From contig JARLJQ010000017.1 of the NCBI GenBank assembly GCA_031291115.1, positions 48,479 through 112,478 on the forward strand: a DNA stretch of 64,000 bases. The letters run 5' to 3'. Positions 28,046-37,379 of this stretch are shown here, piece after piece. The stretch comes from Legionella sp. (GTDB taxonomy: Bacteria > Pseudomonadota > Gammaproteobacteria > Legionellales > Legionellaceae). The notes beneath the pieces are model-generated. The model saw nothing but the letters and a program-made list of their open reading frames with translations. It was not told where the DNA came from and searched no databases. Position 1 is the stretch's first letter, and each line of letters starts with the position of its first letter. Position numbers and translations under genes: made by a program.

Positions 28046-28186
28046 GTTATCCTAAGCGGAGGAACTACCTCCCCTGCTTAAATAAACATACGAACATATG
28101 GAATATACGCATCAGGTGCTTGGTGAAGCGTAGCCTTGGAGCTACGCTTGCATCATAGCAGCCGTACATAATTGAGGCAAATAATC

Positions 28187-28459
28187 GTGTGGTATAAACA
28201 AGAAGCACAAAAAATCACCCTTACTTTATACGTTCAACCCGGTGCAAAACGTACTGAACGAGCAGGACTTCATGGTGAAGCACTTAAAATTCGCTTAAAG
28301 GCGCCCCCGGTTGAAGGACGAGCCAATGAAGCTTTATTGAAATTCATAGCGCAATTATTTGCAGTGCCTCTGCGCCAGGTAGTGCTGATACGAGGGGATA
28401 AATCACGGTTTAAAACACTGGTGGTTACTGACAGTAAAATAAATCCAGCAGATTTATAG
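28187..28459 (+). CDS. DUF167 / YggU-family protein
   Basis: A 90-residue protein of the YggU family (alpha/beta fold, function unknown). The core LYVQPGAKRTERAGLHGEAL, KAPPVEGRANEALLKFIAQLF and VVLIRGDKSRFKTLVV follows the family from end to end. I chose the GTG at 28187 because GAGG lies nine bases upstream and the N-terminus then has normal length; a TTG at 28172 would add five residues. Confidence 0.85.
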   Translation: MWYKQEAQKITLTLYVQPGAKRTERAGLHGEALKIRLKAPPVEGRANEALLKFIAQLFAVPLRQVVLIRGDKSRFKTLVVTDSKINPADL

Positions 28460-28486
28460 GCAGCCAAATTGAGCTGTTCTTAGCAC

Positions 28487-29629
28487 CTATTTCTTTGTAA
28501 TCCCATCAAATAAAGGCACTTGGTATTCTTCGCGAAAACAAGTCTTTGTGAAGACAATTTGCCATAATTGCATTGAACGGGCACGAAAAGCGCCCGCACA
28601 AGATAATAGATAATAGTGCCACATCCGATGAAATCGCTCATCATAGTGCGCTTTTAAATGATCCCAATGCTGTTCGAAATTAGCATCCCAGGCCATCAAT
28701 GTTTTATCGTAATAAAGACCGAAATTTGCCCAATTTTCCATAATAAATAAACCTTCCGAGGCTTTACTGATTTGCAGCATCGAAGGCAACATCCCATTGG
28801 GGAAAATATATTTATTTATCCAGGGATCACACCGTGTCACGGTAAGATTACTACCTATCGTATGTAATAAAAAAATGCCCTCATCATGCAGACAAGAAGC
28901 CACTTTATTCATGTAAGTCCGATAATTTAGATACCCCACATGCTCAAACATACCTAAAGAAACAATGCGGTCAAACTGCTCGTTCACATCACGATAATCT
29001 TGAAAACGGATTTCCACAGGTAAACCCGCACAATTTTGCCGTGCGAAATCACATTGTTCTTGGGATATGGTAATACCCACAACTTCTACCCCATAGTGCT
29101 CTGCGGCATACTTTGCAAAAGCACCAAAACCACAGCCAATGTCCAAGACGCGCATGCCAGGCTTTAACATTAATTTTTGGCAGCATAATTCCAGTTTATT
29201 GACTTGGGCAACATCTAAATCAGCCGCATTGCGCCAATAAGCACAAGTGTAATTCATACGACGGTCTAGCATCGATTTAAATAAATCATTGCCCAAGTCA
29301 TAATGCTTTTGACCAACGACGAGTGCGCGATTTTTCGTTTGATGATTTATTAATTTCAAGAGTAGAAGCTTGGGCCAAAGCCAGATATCTGATTTTATTT
29401 TATCGTGCAGATTCGCACTGATGATACGATCAAAAAATTGATCCAGACTAGGACAATCCCACCAACCATCCATATATGACTCACCAAGTCCTAAGGAGCC
29501 GTCGTGAAATACGCGCAGATAAAAATTTTCATTATGAATGGTAATATCCCAAGGATTAGTACCATCAGGATAGACTCCCGCTGAGTGCAGCAGCTCACAA
29601 ATAATTTTTTTAACCGCGTCCTGATTCAT
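28487..29629 (-). CDS. cfa: Cyclopropane-fatty-acyl-phospholipid synthase
   Basis: A 380-residue SAM-dependent enzyme that adds a methylene to cis double bonds of membrane phospholipids. The N-terminal lipid-binding part has GLGESYMDGWWDC. The catalytic domain has HYDLGNDLF, the SAM motif VLDIGCGFGAFAKYAAEHYG, GITIS.EQ, and SLGMFEHVGYLNY, typical of Cfa active sites. The active-site helix FPNGMLPS follows. GAGG lies six bases before the ATG at 29629. Length is close to E. coli Cfa (382 aa). Confidence 0.94.
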   Translation of the reverse strand: MNQDAVKKIICELLHSAGVYPDGTNPWDITIHNENFYLRVFHDGSLGLGESYMDGWWDCPSLDQFFDRIISANLHDKIKSDIWLWPKLLLLKLINHQTKNRALVVGQKHYDLGNDLFKSMLDRRMNYTCAYWRNAADLDVAQVNKLELCCQKLMLKPGMRVLDIGCGFGAFAKYAAEHYGVEVVGITISQEQCDFARQNCAGLPVEIRFQDYRDVNEQFDRIVSLGMFEHVGYLNYRTYMNKVASCLHDEGIFLLHTIGSNLTVTRCDPWINKYIFPNGMLPSMLQISKASEGLFIMENWANFGLYYDKTLMAWDANFEQHWDHLKAHYDERFHRMWHYYLLSCAGAFRARSMQLWQIVFTKTCFREEYQVPLFDGITKK

Positions 29630-29717
29630 AAGTAGCCTCATCCTGTACTACTACAAAGATATAATTTATATAAAGCATAACAGAGGAATAGTGTCTTCAC
29701 ATAAAATAACGCAAATT

Positions 29718-29772
29718 ATGGATAAGGGAGCCTTTAGATCCGGTTGCTACCCGGATCCGTTCGTGCTGGCTC
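29718..29772. repeat. Dispersed palindromic repeat fragment (copy 1)
   Basis: GGATAAGGGAGCC..TAGATCC..CTACC..GATCCGTTCGTGCT recurs with a few changes at 58322-58370. Internally GATCCGG pairs with CCGGATC and GAGCC with GGCTC. The end CCGTTCGTGCTGAG resembles the left half of a common palindrome of Legionella and other gammaproteobacteria. Confidence 0.6.
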
Positions 29773-29850
29773 TCTTATTCATAACTAACGTTAAAATAAT
29801 ATCAGATGCAAATCCTAATATATATTTGTGTAAAAAAACCAACGCCGCAT

Positions 29851-29882
29851 CCGTCTTTGCAAACACAGTGAAGCAAAGACGG
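29851..29882 (-). terminator. Hairpin after rapA
   Basis: Perfect 10-bp stem CCGTCTTTGC (29851-29860) and GCAAAGACGG (29873-29882), 8 bp past the rapA stop. On the minus strand a T7 run follows about 15 nt later, so termination is plausible but not classical. Confidence 0.5.
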
Positions 29883-29889
29883 GAAGACC

Positions 29890-32775
29890 TTAAAGTTTAT
29901 TCACAATGACTCTAAGAGCCTGCAACTTCAACGTCGCTTTATCCATATACTCTTCGCTGTCTTGAAGCTGTTGTTTGAAAAAATTAATCTCCTCATCACG
30001 AATTGAGGGATTAATGCGTTGCAATGCCTCAAGCCGATTGATTTCATGACTGATACTTTTTTTCATTTGCTCTTTGGCTTGCTCAATAATCTCGCCTAAT
30101 TGCGCTTCCGCCGCAGCCTTACTCTGAGCCAGAATGAATTCCAGTGTTTCCCTTATCTGATTAATAATAGGGTAACCCAGATGGCGTTTCACCGCATCGC
30201 ACATTTGATTCAATTTAACGTAATCCAATATCTTGGTAAGATTTTTTCCTGTCGCGTCCATAAAAACACGAATCGGCGTCAAAGGTAAAAAACGCTCCAA
30301 TTGCAGGTAGGCAGGTGATGCACAATTAACCGTAAAAAAAGACTCCAAAAATACCGTACCCGGATTAATATTCTTAATAGATATAGTAGCCAAAGCCGCA
30401 TTTCCCATTTCCGAGTCAAGAATCATCTCCATGGATTCACTAACCATTGGATGTTCCCAGCTTAAAAACTCCATATCTTCACGCTGCAGGGCTTTCGCAC
30501 GTGAATAGGTAACGGTGACCCCGTCTTCTTTTAACCCTGGGAAATGACCAGTTTTCATGTGTTCGGTGGGACGTAGGATTTCCGTCAGTTCGGAATGATA
30601 TTCATGATCAATCGCGTATTCATGAAAGATTTGCGCCATATAATGCTCCAAATCCTCATAGTGCTCTTCTGCCTCAATATCAGCAATTAAAGCTTCTGCT
30701 GCAGGAACATTACAAGAGTTCATCTCCAATAAACGGTCTCGGCCCTCATGCAAAGCCTGATTAATTTTCTCCGCACGCACCTTGGTATCAGCGATCAGTT
30801 GATTCAAAGATTCATCATCTGTTGCAGACAGCGCGCCATCAAGAATAGGTAACAGACGCGCTTCAAATTCTTCATACAAAGTAAAGCCCACTGAGCAGCT
30901 CTTAGTAAACAGGTTAAACCCTTCATGATACCAACGGAATAACTTCTCTTGCGCCGTGTGCGTCAAATAAGGCACATGCACCTCAATGTCATGCTCCTGA
31001 CCGATGCGGTCCAGACGTCCAATACGCTGCTCCAGTAAATCCGGATTAATGGGTAAATCAAATAAAACCAGATGATGTGCAAATTGGAAATTACGTCCTT
31101 CACTGCCTATTTCAGAACAAATCAAAGCCTGAGCTCCATTTTCTTCTTCTGCAAAATAAGCTGCAGCACGGTCACGCTCAATAATGGTCAAACCTTCATG
31201 AAAAGCACTGCTGCGAATGCCTGCATGTAATTTAAAATACTGATCTAGAGCAACAGCAGTTTTTGCATGAGCACAAATCACTAAAACTTTGCTTGGGAAT
31301 AAGTCATTAATGTGTTTTGCAAGCCAGGTGACACGCGGATCTTTACGCAGCCAAATTTCCTTAGTCAAACTATTCTCAGGATAAAGATTCTTTAAGCCGG
31401 ATTGCTCCGTATCCTCAGTATAAATCTCTGGGCGCTCCAGTGGATAAGCATGCATGTGACGCTCAGGAAAGCCCTTAATTGCCGCACGGGTGTTACGAAA
31501 CAACACACGGCCAGTGCCATGTCGGTCTAAAAGATTTCTAATAAGTTCCCTAACCGTAATTCCCTGAACATCACCCAAATAATGCGTTAATTGCACGCCA
31601 AGCTCAGGATTTAGCTCTTCTAGCGTCGCAGACTCACCAAAAGTCAGCAGCTTTTGCACCAATTGATTGATTTGCTGGTAACTGGCCTCTTCTTTTTTAA
31701 AGGCCTCAAGATCATAAAATCGTGAGGGGTCAAGTAAGCGCAAGCGCGCGAAATGACTGGCGATACCGGCTTGCTCAGGTGTTGCAGTTAACAACAACAA
31801 ACCCTTACTTTGTGCAGCTAACTCTTCAACACACTGATACTCAATGCTCTGCTCTGTTTCAGACCAGTGCAAATGATGCGCCTCATCCACAACCAATAAA
31901 TCCCATTCACTGGCAACCGCTTGCCGATAGGCTTCTTCATTATCCATCAGAAAATCAAGGCTGCATAAAACCAATTGCTCTGTTTCAAAGGGATTAGCAG
32001 CAGGAGTTTTCGTTTCCAAATCCAAATCATCGAGTGCATCAAAATCCTCTTCCGCATAGGGATCGTAGTCTTCATCATAACGATTGGAGTCAATAATTGA
32101 AAAATGCAGATTAAAACGGCGCATCATCTCCACAAGCCATTGATGAATTAAAGTTTGTGGCACAACAATCAATACGCGCTTTGCACGTCCAGTACCTAAT
32201 TGATAATGCAAAATCATTCCAGCTTCAATGGTCTTACCAAGTCCTACTTCATCCGCAAGCAACACTCTTGGCGCATAACGCTGGGCTATTTCACGAGCAA
32301 TATACACTTGATGCTTTAAATGACTGGTACGCGAACCCAATAAACCTCTGACCTTCGACCGCTGCAAACGACTGACATGGTTCAAGGTATCAATACGCAA
32401 TCTGAATGAATTTATCTTATCCAATAAGCCAGTAAACAATCGTTGTTGTGGTGTGTTCAAAGTAACAAAACAATTAAGTGCCAGCTCATTAACCTGCACT
32501 TCATTACCGGCCTCATCTATCCCGGTATAAAGAAATAGGCTTTGTTGCTCTTCAATGTGCGTCAAACGTATTTTTTGCTGGCTATTGGTACTAATTTCCT
32601 CACCCACTTTATAAAAAATACGACTAAGGGGCGCATTATCAATAGAATAAATACGTTCTTCATTGGCAGCAGGGAAATTTATACTCACTTGTCTGCCACG
32701 TAAATCAATAATAATACCCAAACCTAATTGGGATTCGGTATTACTTATCCAGCGTTGACCAATACTAAATGTCAT
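29890..32775 (-). CDS. rapA: RNA polymerase-associated ATPase RapA (HepA)
   Basis: A 961-residue Swi2/Snf2 ATPase that recycles RNA polymerase. The N-terminal Tudor-like region (FSIGQRWISNTESQLGLG) is followed by Walker A LADEVGLGKTIEAG, DEAH box VVDEAHHLHW, LLLTATPEQ (motif III), VLFRNTRAAIKGFPER, and helicase motifs V-VI (SEIGSEGRNFQF; EQRIGRLDRIGQ). The C-terminal RapA domains are complete (NPSIRDEEI ... LQALRVIV). Aligned with E. coli RapA (MPFTLGQRWISD) the natural start is the ATG at 32775; a GTG three codons earlier is the alternative. Confidence 0.95.
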   Translation of the reverse strand: MTFSIGQRWISNTESQLGLGIIIDLRGRQVSINFPAANEERIYSIDNAPLSRIFYKVGEEISTNSQQKIRLTHIEEQQSLFLYTGIDEAGNEVQVNELALNCFVTLNTPQQRLFTGLLDKINSFRLRIDTLNHVSRLQRSKVRGLLGSRTSHLKHQVYIAREIAQRYAPRVLLADEVGLGKTIEAGMILHYQLGTGRAKRVLIVVPQTLIHQWLVEMMRRFNLHFSIIDSNRYDEDYDPYAEEDFDALDDLDLETKTPAANPFETEQLVLCSLDFLMDNEEAYRQAVASEWDLLVVDEAHHLHWSETEQSIEYQCVEELAAQSKGLLLLTATPEQAGIASHFARLRLLDPSRFYDLEAFKKEEASYQQINQLVQKLLTFGESATLEELNPELGVQLTHYLGDVQGITVRELIRNLLDRHGTGRVLFRNTRAAIKGFPERHMHAYPLERPEIYTEDTEQSGLKNLYPENSLTKEIWLRKDPRVTWLAKHINDLFPSKVLVICAHAKTAVALDQYFKLHAGIRSSAFHEGLTIIERDRAAAYFAEEENGAQALICSEIGSEGRNFQFAHHLVLFDLPINPDLLEQRIGRLDRIGQEHDIEVHVPYLTHTAQEKLFRWYHEGFNLFTKSCSVGFTLYEEFEARLLPILDGALSATDDESLNQLIADTKVRAEKINQALHEGRDRLLEMNSCNVPAAEALIADIEAEEHYEDLEHYMAQIFHEYAIDHEYHSELTEILRPTEHMKTGHFPGLKEDGVTVTYSRAKALQREDMEFLSWEHPMVSESMEMILDSEMGNAALATISIKNINPGTVFLESFFTVNCASPAYLQLERFLPLTPIRVFMDATGKNLTKILDYVKLNQMCDAVKRHLGYPIINQIRETLEFILAQSKAAAEAQLGEIIEQAKEQMKKSISHEINRLEALQRINPSIRDEEINFFKQQLQDSEEYMDKATLKLQALRVIVNKL

Positions 32776-32837
32776 ATGGGGCACTATCCTCTCATGAAAA
32801 TGCGGATAAAATAATCAATTAACGAACAAAACGCAAC

Positions 32838-32866
32838 TTGACAAAATATGTTTCAACCCCTAGCAT
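32838..32866 (+). promoter_or_regulatory. Sigma-70-type promoter of the small membrane-protein gene
   Basis: TTGACA (32838-32843), exactly 17 bp, TAGCAT (32861-32866), on the strand and at the distance expected for the gene starting at 32951. Confidence 0.6.
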
Positions 32867-32950
32867 GTCCTGACTTTGTGCACAATGCACCAAATATGGA
32901 TTAAACAACCTGAAACATACATCCAATACCCTTTATAGGAAATGATTAAT

Positions 32951-33442
32951 ATGCCTTTTAATCTCAATGATGCACATCAAGCAGCACTTAATAACTCGCC
33001 GGGCTTTTTTACCCCCTATAAAGATTTCTCAGAATATTCTCGCCACGCAATAGGTACTGTTATTGTGATTCCAATCCTGGCGGCCCTCGCCACGGCGGCG
33101 GCAGCAGCAGTAGCTGCACTTGCTATTATCCCTGCTCTTGGCAGCTTGGGTGTTGCTGGCGGAGCAGCTCTGCTAGGCGCTAAAGAAACATCAAATAGCA
33201 CATTCACTTTAGCAGCAAATTCAGCGTGGATTGCATGTGCTGCAGCAGCGGCTAGTATTGTATTGGCTCTATTTACTGTTCTAATAGCTATAACAGCGCC
33301 AATTGCCATCCTTACAAACCTCGGAGCCACAGCATATGCGGCTGTTGTTAAGACGCCAGTACAACATCATGCTGCAGCACCAAATGCAGAAGATAACCTG
33401 TTCGCTGAAGAGCGTGGCCTACTAGTAGTAGCCGGCCGGTAA
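32951..33442 (+). CDS. Small Ala-rich membrane protein, unknown function
   Basis: A 163-residue protein with a polar N-terminus (NLNDAHQAALNNSPGFFTPY), then two long Ala/Ile/Leu-rich hydrophobic regions (about 35-75 and 90-125) that could form two membrane hairpins, and a polar tail (AEDNLFAEERGLL). No family recognised. Start chosen at 32951, ten bases after AGGA; the ATG at 32942 is too close to that site. It has its own promoter and terminator. The glutamate-rich tail and low-complexity membrane region recall small Legionella effectors, but this is weak. Confidence 0.65.
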   Translation: MPFNLNDAHQAALNNSPGFFTPYKDFSEYSRHAIGTVIVIPILAALATAAAAAVAALAIIPALGSLGVAGGAALLGAKETSNSTFTLAANSAWIACAAAAASIVLALFTVLIAITAPIAILTNLGATAYAAVVKTPVQHHAAAPNAEDNLFAEERGLLVVAGR

Positions 33443-33448
33443 TAAAAC

Positions 33449-33488
33449 ACCCGGATATACGCCATTGCTGTTATCCGGGTATCTTCTT
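33449..33488 (+). terminator. Terminator after the small membrane-protein gene
   Basis: Perfect 9-bp stem ACCCGGATA (33449-33457) and TATCCGGGT (33472-33480) followed by ATCTTCTT, just after the stop codon. Confidence 0.7.
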
Positions 33489-33621
33489 AAAGCGCCCTTA
33501 ATTAGCCTTCCTTTATTTTTTAATTTTATAAATTTTTTATCAAAAATTTACCTTGTTTTTATAAGGCGTTTTGGTTAAAGATAGTAGTTATAGGGAAATT
33601 AATAATCACAAGGATTTGAGT

Positions 33622-34887
33622 ATGGCTACTAATACACAAGATATTGAGTTTTTATTAAACGAACTGAAATCCAAAAAACAAAATAACATCGAAAAAGCCA
33701 AAGCAACTCACGAACTATTTAAAAAAATTAAAGAAAATCTGCTCCTCACCATTAAAAGCATGGAAAACCACCCAAGTATGTTCTCTCGTGCCGCAGAGTT
33801 TTGGGCGAGTATTCCCAAATGGCAAAAAATCCTGGCTGGAGTGCTCTTTGCGGTTCCTACGGTACTCTTGGGAATTGTGGCTCATCTTTGGCTCTTTCTC
33901 ACCGTATGCATCATAGCCACTGCTCTTTATGCAGTAAGCGCCATAATCCTTGACGATCACCATAATTGCAATAAGAGCTCCGGCGCAAGTTTAAGCAAGG
34001 GAATTTTAAGCCTCGCAGATTATCTGGAACAAACCATCAATGCCTTAAACTCTGTGTGCGACAAATTAACAGAAGAAGCAGATGAGTTTCATATTGAAAA
34101 CGAAAAACTAAAACAATCGGTTATTAATATAAATACACAAATGGATCTCCTCATCAAACAGATACACGCGGCAGCAGGATTAGTTGGGGATTTATCCATA
34201 GACAGTGAGAATCGACAACAACTAACCAGTACTCTATTGAAAGCAGTAGAAGAAAAATTCAGTGTTCTTGAAGAGCTCAAAAAAATACGCGATGAAGAGC
34301 AACAACTTCTTGCCGACACCGGAGAGGCGCTCGCTCAAGAAACTGACGAATACATTAAATTAAGACAAACAATAGCCGCACAAACAGCCCAAATGAATGA
34401 CACTCTAACAAATGCCCATTTATATAAAAGCAGTCAGGCACTGGAACAGGAAATTAGAGACAAACAAGAGGCTCTGGAACAAATACAAACCCAATATAAA
34501 GAAGTGTTTCAAGCAACTCAATCGTTATTAGAAAACAGTGAAATTTTTAATAAACAAAGTGACGAACAAGGACAACATTTACAAAAGCTTGCCACGGCAA
34601 TCGAAGAGAAAACCCTATACCTGGAAGAGCTTATAGCTGGTATTAACTTAGCTAAAGGACATATCCACACCATGGAACCACCTAATAGCCCAAACTCTGC
34701 GGCAGTTTATCCAAGGCTTTTATCTTTACCCAAGGTGCTTGGATCAACGTTCAACTATGCCTCATCACAATTAGCAGGACTGTTTTTTGCGTCGTCATCG
34801 ACTCACTCTACAGAATCAACTACACTGCCTTCCAATCCTCAAGAGCACAAAGAACAGGACGTGGAGCAGCAAATTGCCTCAGTATAA
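33622..34887 (+). CDS. Coiled-coil membrane protein, LegC2/LegC7 (Ylf)-like candidate effector
   Basis: A 421-residue protein: helical N-terminus (MATNTQDIEFLLNELKSKKQ), two closely spaced membrane segments (about 69-110), long coiled coils (about 125-360, rich in heptad E/K/Q/L), and a polar Ser/Thr/Glu tail ending EHKEQDVEQQIASV. Size, one hydrophobic hairpin near residue 70-110 and the long coiled coil are the architecture of the LegC2/LegC7 (YlfB/YlfA) SNARE-like Dot/Icm effectors of about 405-425 aa. The family call rests on architecture and memory of the family, not an alignment. The ATG at 33622 has AAGGA seven bases upstream. A generic coiled-coil membrane protein is the alternative. 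Confidence 0.55.
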   Translation: MATNTQDIEFLLNELKSKKQNNIEKAKATHELFKKIKENLLLTIKSMENHPSMFSRAAEFWASIPKWQKILAGVLFAVPTVLLGIVAHLWLFLTVCIIATALYAVSAIILDDHHNCNKSSGASLSKGILSLADYLEQTINALNSVCDKLTEEADEFHIENEKLKQSVININTQMDLLIKQIHAAAGLVGDLSIDSENRQQLTSTLLKAVEEKFSVLEELKKIRDEEQQLLADTGEALAQETDEYIKLRQTIAAQTAQMNDTLTNAHLYKSSQALEQEIRDKQEALEQIQTQYKEVFQATQSLLENSEIFNKQSDEQGQHLQKLATAIEEKTLYLEELIAGINLAKGHIHTMEPPNSPNSAAVYPRLLSLPKVLGSTFNYASSQLAGLFFASSSTHSTESTTLPSNPQEHKEQDVEQQIASV

Positions 34888-34927
34888 ACTGGCTGTCCTG
34901 ACCAATAATAAATTTTAAGAATTGAAA

Positions 34928-35389
34928 ATGAATCTATTAATAAAAAAAACTTCCTCCCCCGAGGAACTGGAACAATGCCTGCATATTCGTAAGCAGGTTT
35001 TTGTTGAAGGACAAAATGTCCCTATCCATGAAGAAATCGATGGTAAAGATAAGGACAGCGAACACTATTTATTACTTATTGATAATGAACCAACTGGAAC
35101 TGCTCGAGTTCGTTTTTTGGAACACTGCGCGAAAATCGAACGCGTTGCCATTTTAGCGGGAAATCAAGGTCGGGGCCTGGGACTGAAACTGATGCAAAAA
35201 ATAGTGTCTGACCTCAAAGAACAGTCTCAAGTAAACACCGCCAAATTAGGTGCGCAAACCTACGCCATTCCATTTTATGAAAAACTGGGATTTACCGTGT
35301 GCAGCGAGGAATACATGGATGCCAATATTCCTCACAAAGACATGGAGTTAAATGTTAAGAGCGGCCATAAGCCTGTAGTGCAGCCTTAA
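34928..35389 (+). CDS. GNAT-family N-acetyltransferase
   Basis: A 153-residue acetyltransferase of the GCN5 fold. Features: RKQVFVEGQNVPIHEEIDGKD at the N-terminus (like ElaA/YjcF-type GNATs), central strand ARVRFLEHCAKIERVAI, acetyl-CoA loop NQGRGLGLKLM (Q/RxxGxG), and YAIPFYEKLGFTV near the end. The substrate is unknown. The start is uncertain: the ATG at 34928 is used; a TTG two codons earlier has no better signal. Its 3' end overlaps the convergent GST gene by 35 bp. Confidence 0.85.
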   Translation: MNLLIKKTSSPEELEQCLHIRKQVFVEGQNVPIHEEIDGKDKDSEHYLLLIDNEPTGTARVRFLEHCAKIERVAILAGNQGRGLGLKLMQKIVSDLKEQSQVNTAKLGAQTYAIPFYEKLGFTVCSEEYMDANIPHKDMELNVKSGHKPVVQP

Positions 35390-35978
35390 TTGCAGGGCGC
35401 TCACCAAGCTGCTGATACCAAGTCATAAGGCTTGGAAATTGCTGCGCATCAATATTTTGTTTGTAAAAAAATTGCCAGCAATAAATCCATGGCCAAATAG
35501 CCATATCCGCAATCGTATATTCTTTACCGCTGATGAATGGATGTTGTGTCAACTGTCGCTCCATCACACCAAATAAACGCGTGCATTCATTGGCATAACG
35601 CATCATCGCATAGGGCACTTGTTCTGGAGCATAACAATGAAAATGACCAAACTGCCCTAACATAGGCCCTATGTGCGCGGCTTGAAAATAACACCACTGC
35701 AACACCGTAAATTTATCCTGTAGCGATTCGGGTAAAAATGCGCCATTTTGTTCTGCAAGATAATTTAAAATGGCCACACTCTCAAATAAATAAAAATTAT
35801 TATCTACATCAAATAAAGCAGGAATTTTATTATTGGGGGAAATTTTTAAAAACTCAGGAGCAAACTGTTCGCCCTTTGAAATATCAATTAATTTAAGAGT
35901 ATACGGCAGCCTTAATTCCTCAAGCATAATAGTAGGCTTAAGACCATTGGGCGTATCTTGTGAATAAAGTAGGTACAT
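35355..35978 (-). CDS. Glutathione S-transferase family protein
   Basis: A 207-residue protein with a thioredoxin-like N-terminal domain (SQDTPNGLKPTIMLEELRLPY, NKIPALFD, and ESVAILNYLAE for glutathione binding) and an all-helical C-terminal domain (YTIADMAIWPWIYCW). TPNG near the N-terminus is typical of the YghU/YfcG-like (Nu) class, which reduces disulphides using two glutathiones. Tail to tail with the GNAT gene. Confidence 0.88.
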   Translation of the reverse strand: MYLLYSQDTPNGLKPTIMLEELRLPYTLKLIDISKGEQFAPEFLKISPNNKIPALFDVDNNFYLFESVAILNYLAEQNGAFLPESLQDKFTVLQWCYFQAAHIGPMLGQFGHFHCYAPEQVPYAMMRYANECTRLFGVMERQLTQHPFISGKEYTIADMAIWPWIYCWQFFYKQNIDAQQFPSLMTWYQQLGERPAIKAALQAYGRS

Positions 35979-36074
35979 TCAATATCCTTATGAGCAAAAT
36001 AAATAAAATTCCAGCCCTAAAGTATAACGAATTTTACTCTTTGGTCTATGCTTAATAGATACAAGGAATCAATT

Positions 36075-37349
36075 ATGAACTTCAAAAACAAAGTAGCCAT
36101 ACTTGGGAGTTCGCGCACTCCCTTTGTGAAATCGCAAACCTATTATTTAGGTAAATCAAATCAAGATTTATTAGGCGTAGCTTTATCGAGCCTGATTGAA
36201 AAAAACCACATTCAAAATCAATTATTAGGTGATTTGATTGCCGGTGCAGTCATGAATCATCCCTTCGATTGGAATCTTGCCCGTGAAGCGGTGTTAGGCA
36301 GTACTTTATCTCCTGAAACACCCGGCTTAACCATTCAACGTGCTTGCGGTACGGGTCTTGAAGCAGTCAATCTTATCGCCTTAAAAATTGCCAGTGGACA
36401 AATTGATGCCGGGATTGGCGGCGGTACGGACACTAATTCAGATATTCCCTTAATTGGTCAACGTAGATTGACCCAATTCTTAATTCACTGGCAACAGGCA
36501 AAAGGGTTTAAAGAAAAATGGGCCGCATTAAAAAAATTTCGTCTCAGCATGTTAAAGCCGTTATTACCCGAGGTACGTGAGCCACGCACCGGCCTATCTA
36601 TGGGCGAACATTGTGAGTTGATGGTTAAAGAATGGCAAATCAGTCGCCAAGCTCAAGATGAGCTGGCCTTAAAATCACACCAAAACGCAGCTCTTGCTTA
36701 TGAAGAAGGGTTTTACGACGATTTAATCACCACTTTAGATGACTTAAAACGTGACACCATTACCCGCAAAGACACTACTCTAGAAAAACTTGCCAAACTA
36801 AAGCCTGCTTTTGATAAATCTGCTAAAGGCAGTTTGACTGCCGGTAACTCCACCCCCTTAACTGATGGCGCATCTGTTGTCTTACTAGGATCTCCAGCAT
36901 GGGCTAAAGCTCATAATTTGGAAGTGCTGGCCTATTTTATCGATTGCGAGGTTGCGGCCGTAGATTTTGTGCATGGTGCAGGGCTTTTAATGGCTCCAAC
37001 CATGGCGGTCAGCCGTTTATTGGCCAGAAATAACCTCAATTTGCAGGATTTTGACTATTATGAAATTCATGAAGCCTTTGCTGGTCAAGTATTGTGTACC
37101 TTAAAGGCATGGGAGTCCGCTGAATACTGTAAAGAAATTTTAGGTCGAGATAAACCACTGGGCTGTATTGATTTGCAAAAAATGAACGTTAAAGGAGGCA
37201 GTCTGGCTCTGGGACATCCTTTTGCCGCAACAGGAGGACGCTTGGTAGGTTCGGCTGCAAAAATCCTGGCTAGCAAAGGCCAGGGACGCATTCTCTTAAG
37301 CGTTTGCACGGCAGGAGGCATGGGCGTTGCGGCAATCCTTGAGCGCTAA
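36075..37349 (+). CDS. Thiolase (acetyl-CoA C-acyltransferase, FadI-like)
   Basis: A 424-residue thiolase. The acyl-accepting Cys lies in QRACGTGLEA, the catalytic His in HEAFAGQV and GHPFAATGGR, and the second Cys in SVCTAGGMGVA. The inserted loop region RRLTQFLIHWQQAKGFKEKW and the length are closer to FadI (436 aa) than to PhaA (about 393 aa), suggesting cleavage of 3-ketoacyl-CoA in fatty-acid oxidation. No fadJ partner lies beside it. The ATG at 36075 has AAGGA seven bases upstream. Confidence 0.87.
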   Translation: MNFKNKVAILGSSRTPFVKSQTYYLGKSNQDLLGVALSSLIEKNHIQNQLLGDLIAGAVMNHPFDWNLAREAVLGSTLSPETPGLTIQRACGTGLEAVNLIALKIASGQIDAGIGGGTDTNSDIPLIGQRRLTQFLIHWQQAKGFKEKWAALKKFRLSMLKPLLPEVREPRTGLSMGEHCELMVKEWQISRQAQDELALKSHQNAALAYEEGFYDDLITTLDDLKRDTITRKDTTLEKLAKLKPAFDKSAKGSLTAGNSTPLTDGASVVLLGSPAWAKAHNLEVLAYFIDCEVAAVDFVHGAGLLMAPTMAVSRLLARNNLNLQDFDYYEIHEAFAGQVLCTLKAWESAEYCKEILGRDKPLGCIDLQKMNVKGGSLALGHPFAATGGRLVGSAAKILASKGQGRILLSVCTAGGMGVAAILER

Positions 37350-37379
37350 AATGATGCATTGCACCGCTTAAGTAAATCG

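Noticed and set aside
28105..28160. GCGTAGC/GCTACGC hairpin as terminator of the 526-aa orphan gene
   Set aside because: The stem is good but no T-run follows, and it lies about 70 bp past the stop; left unassigned.
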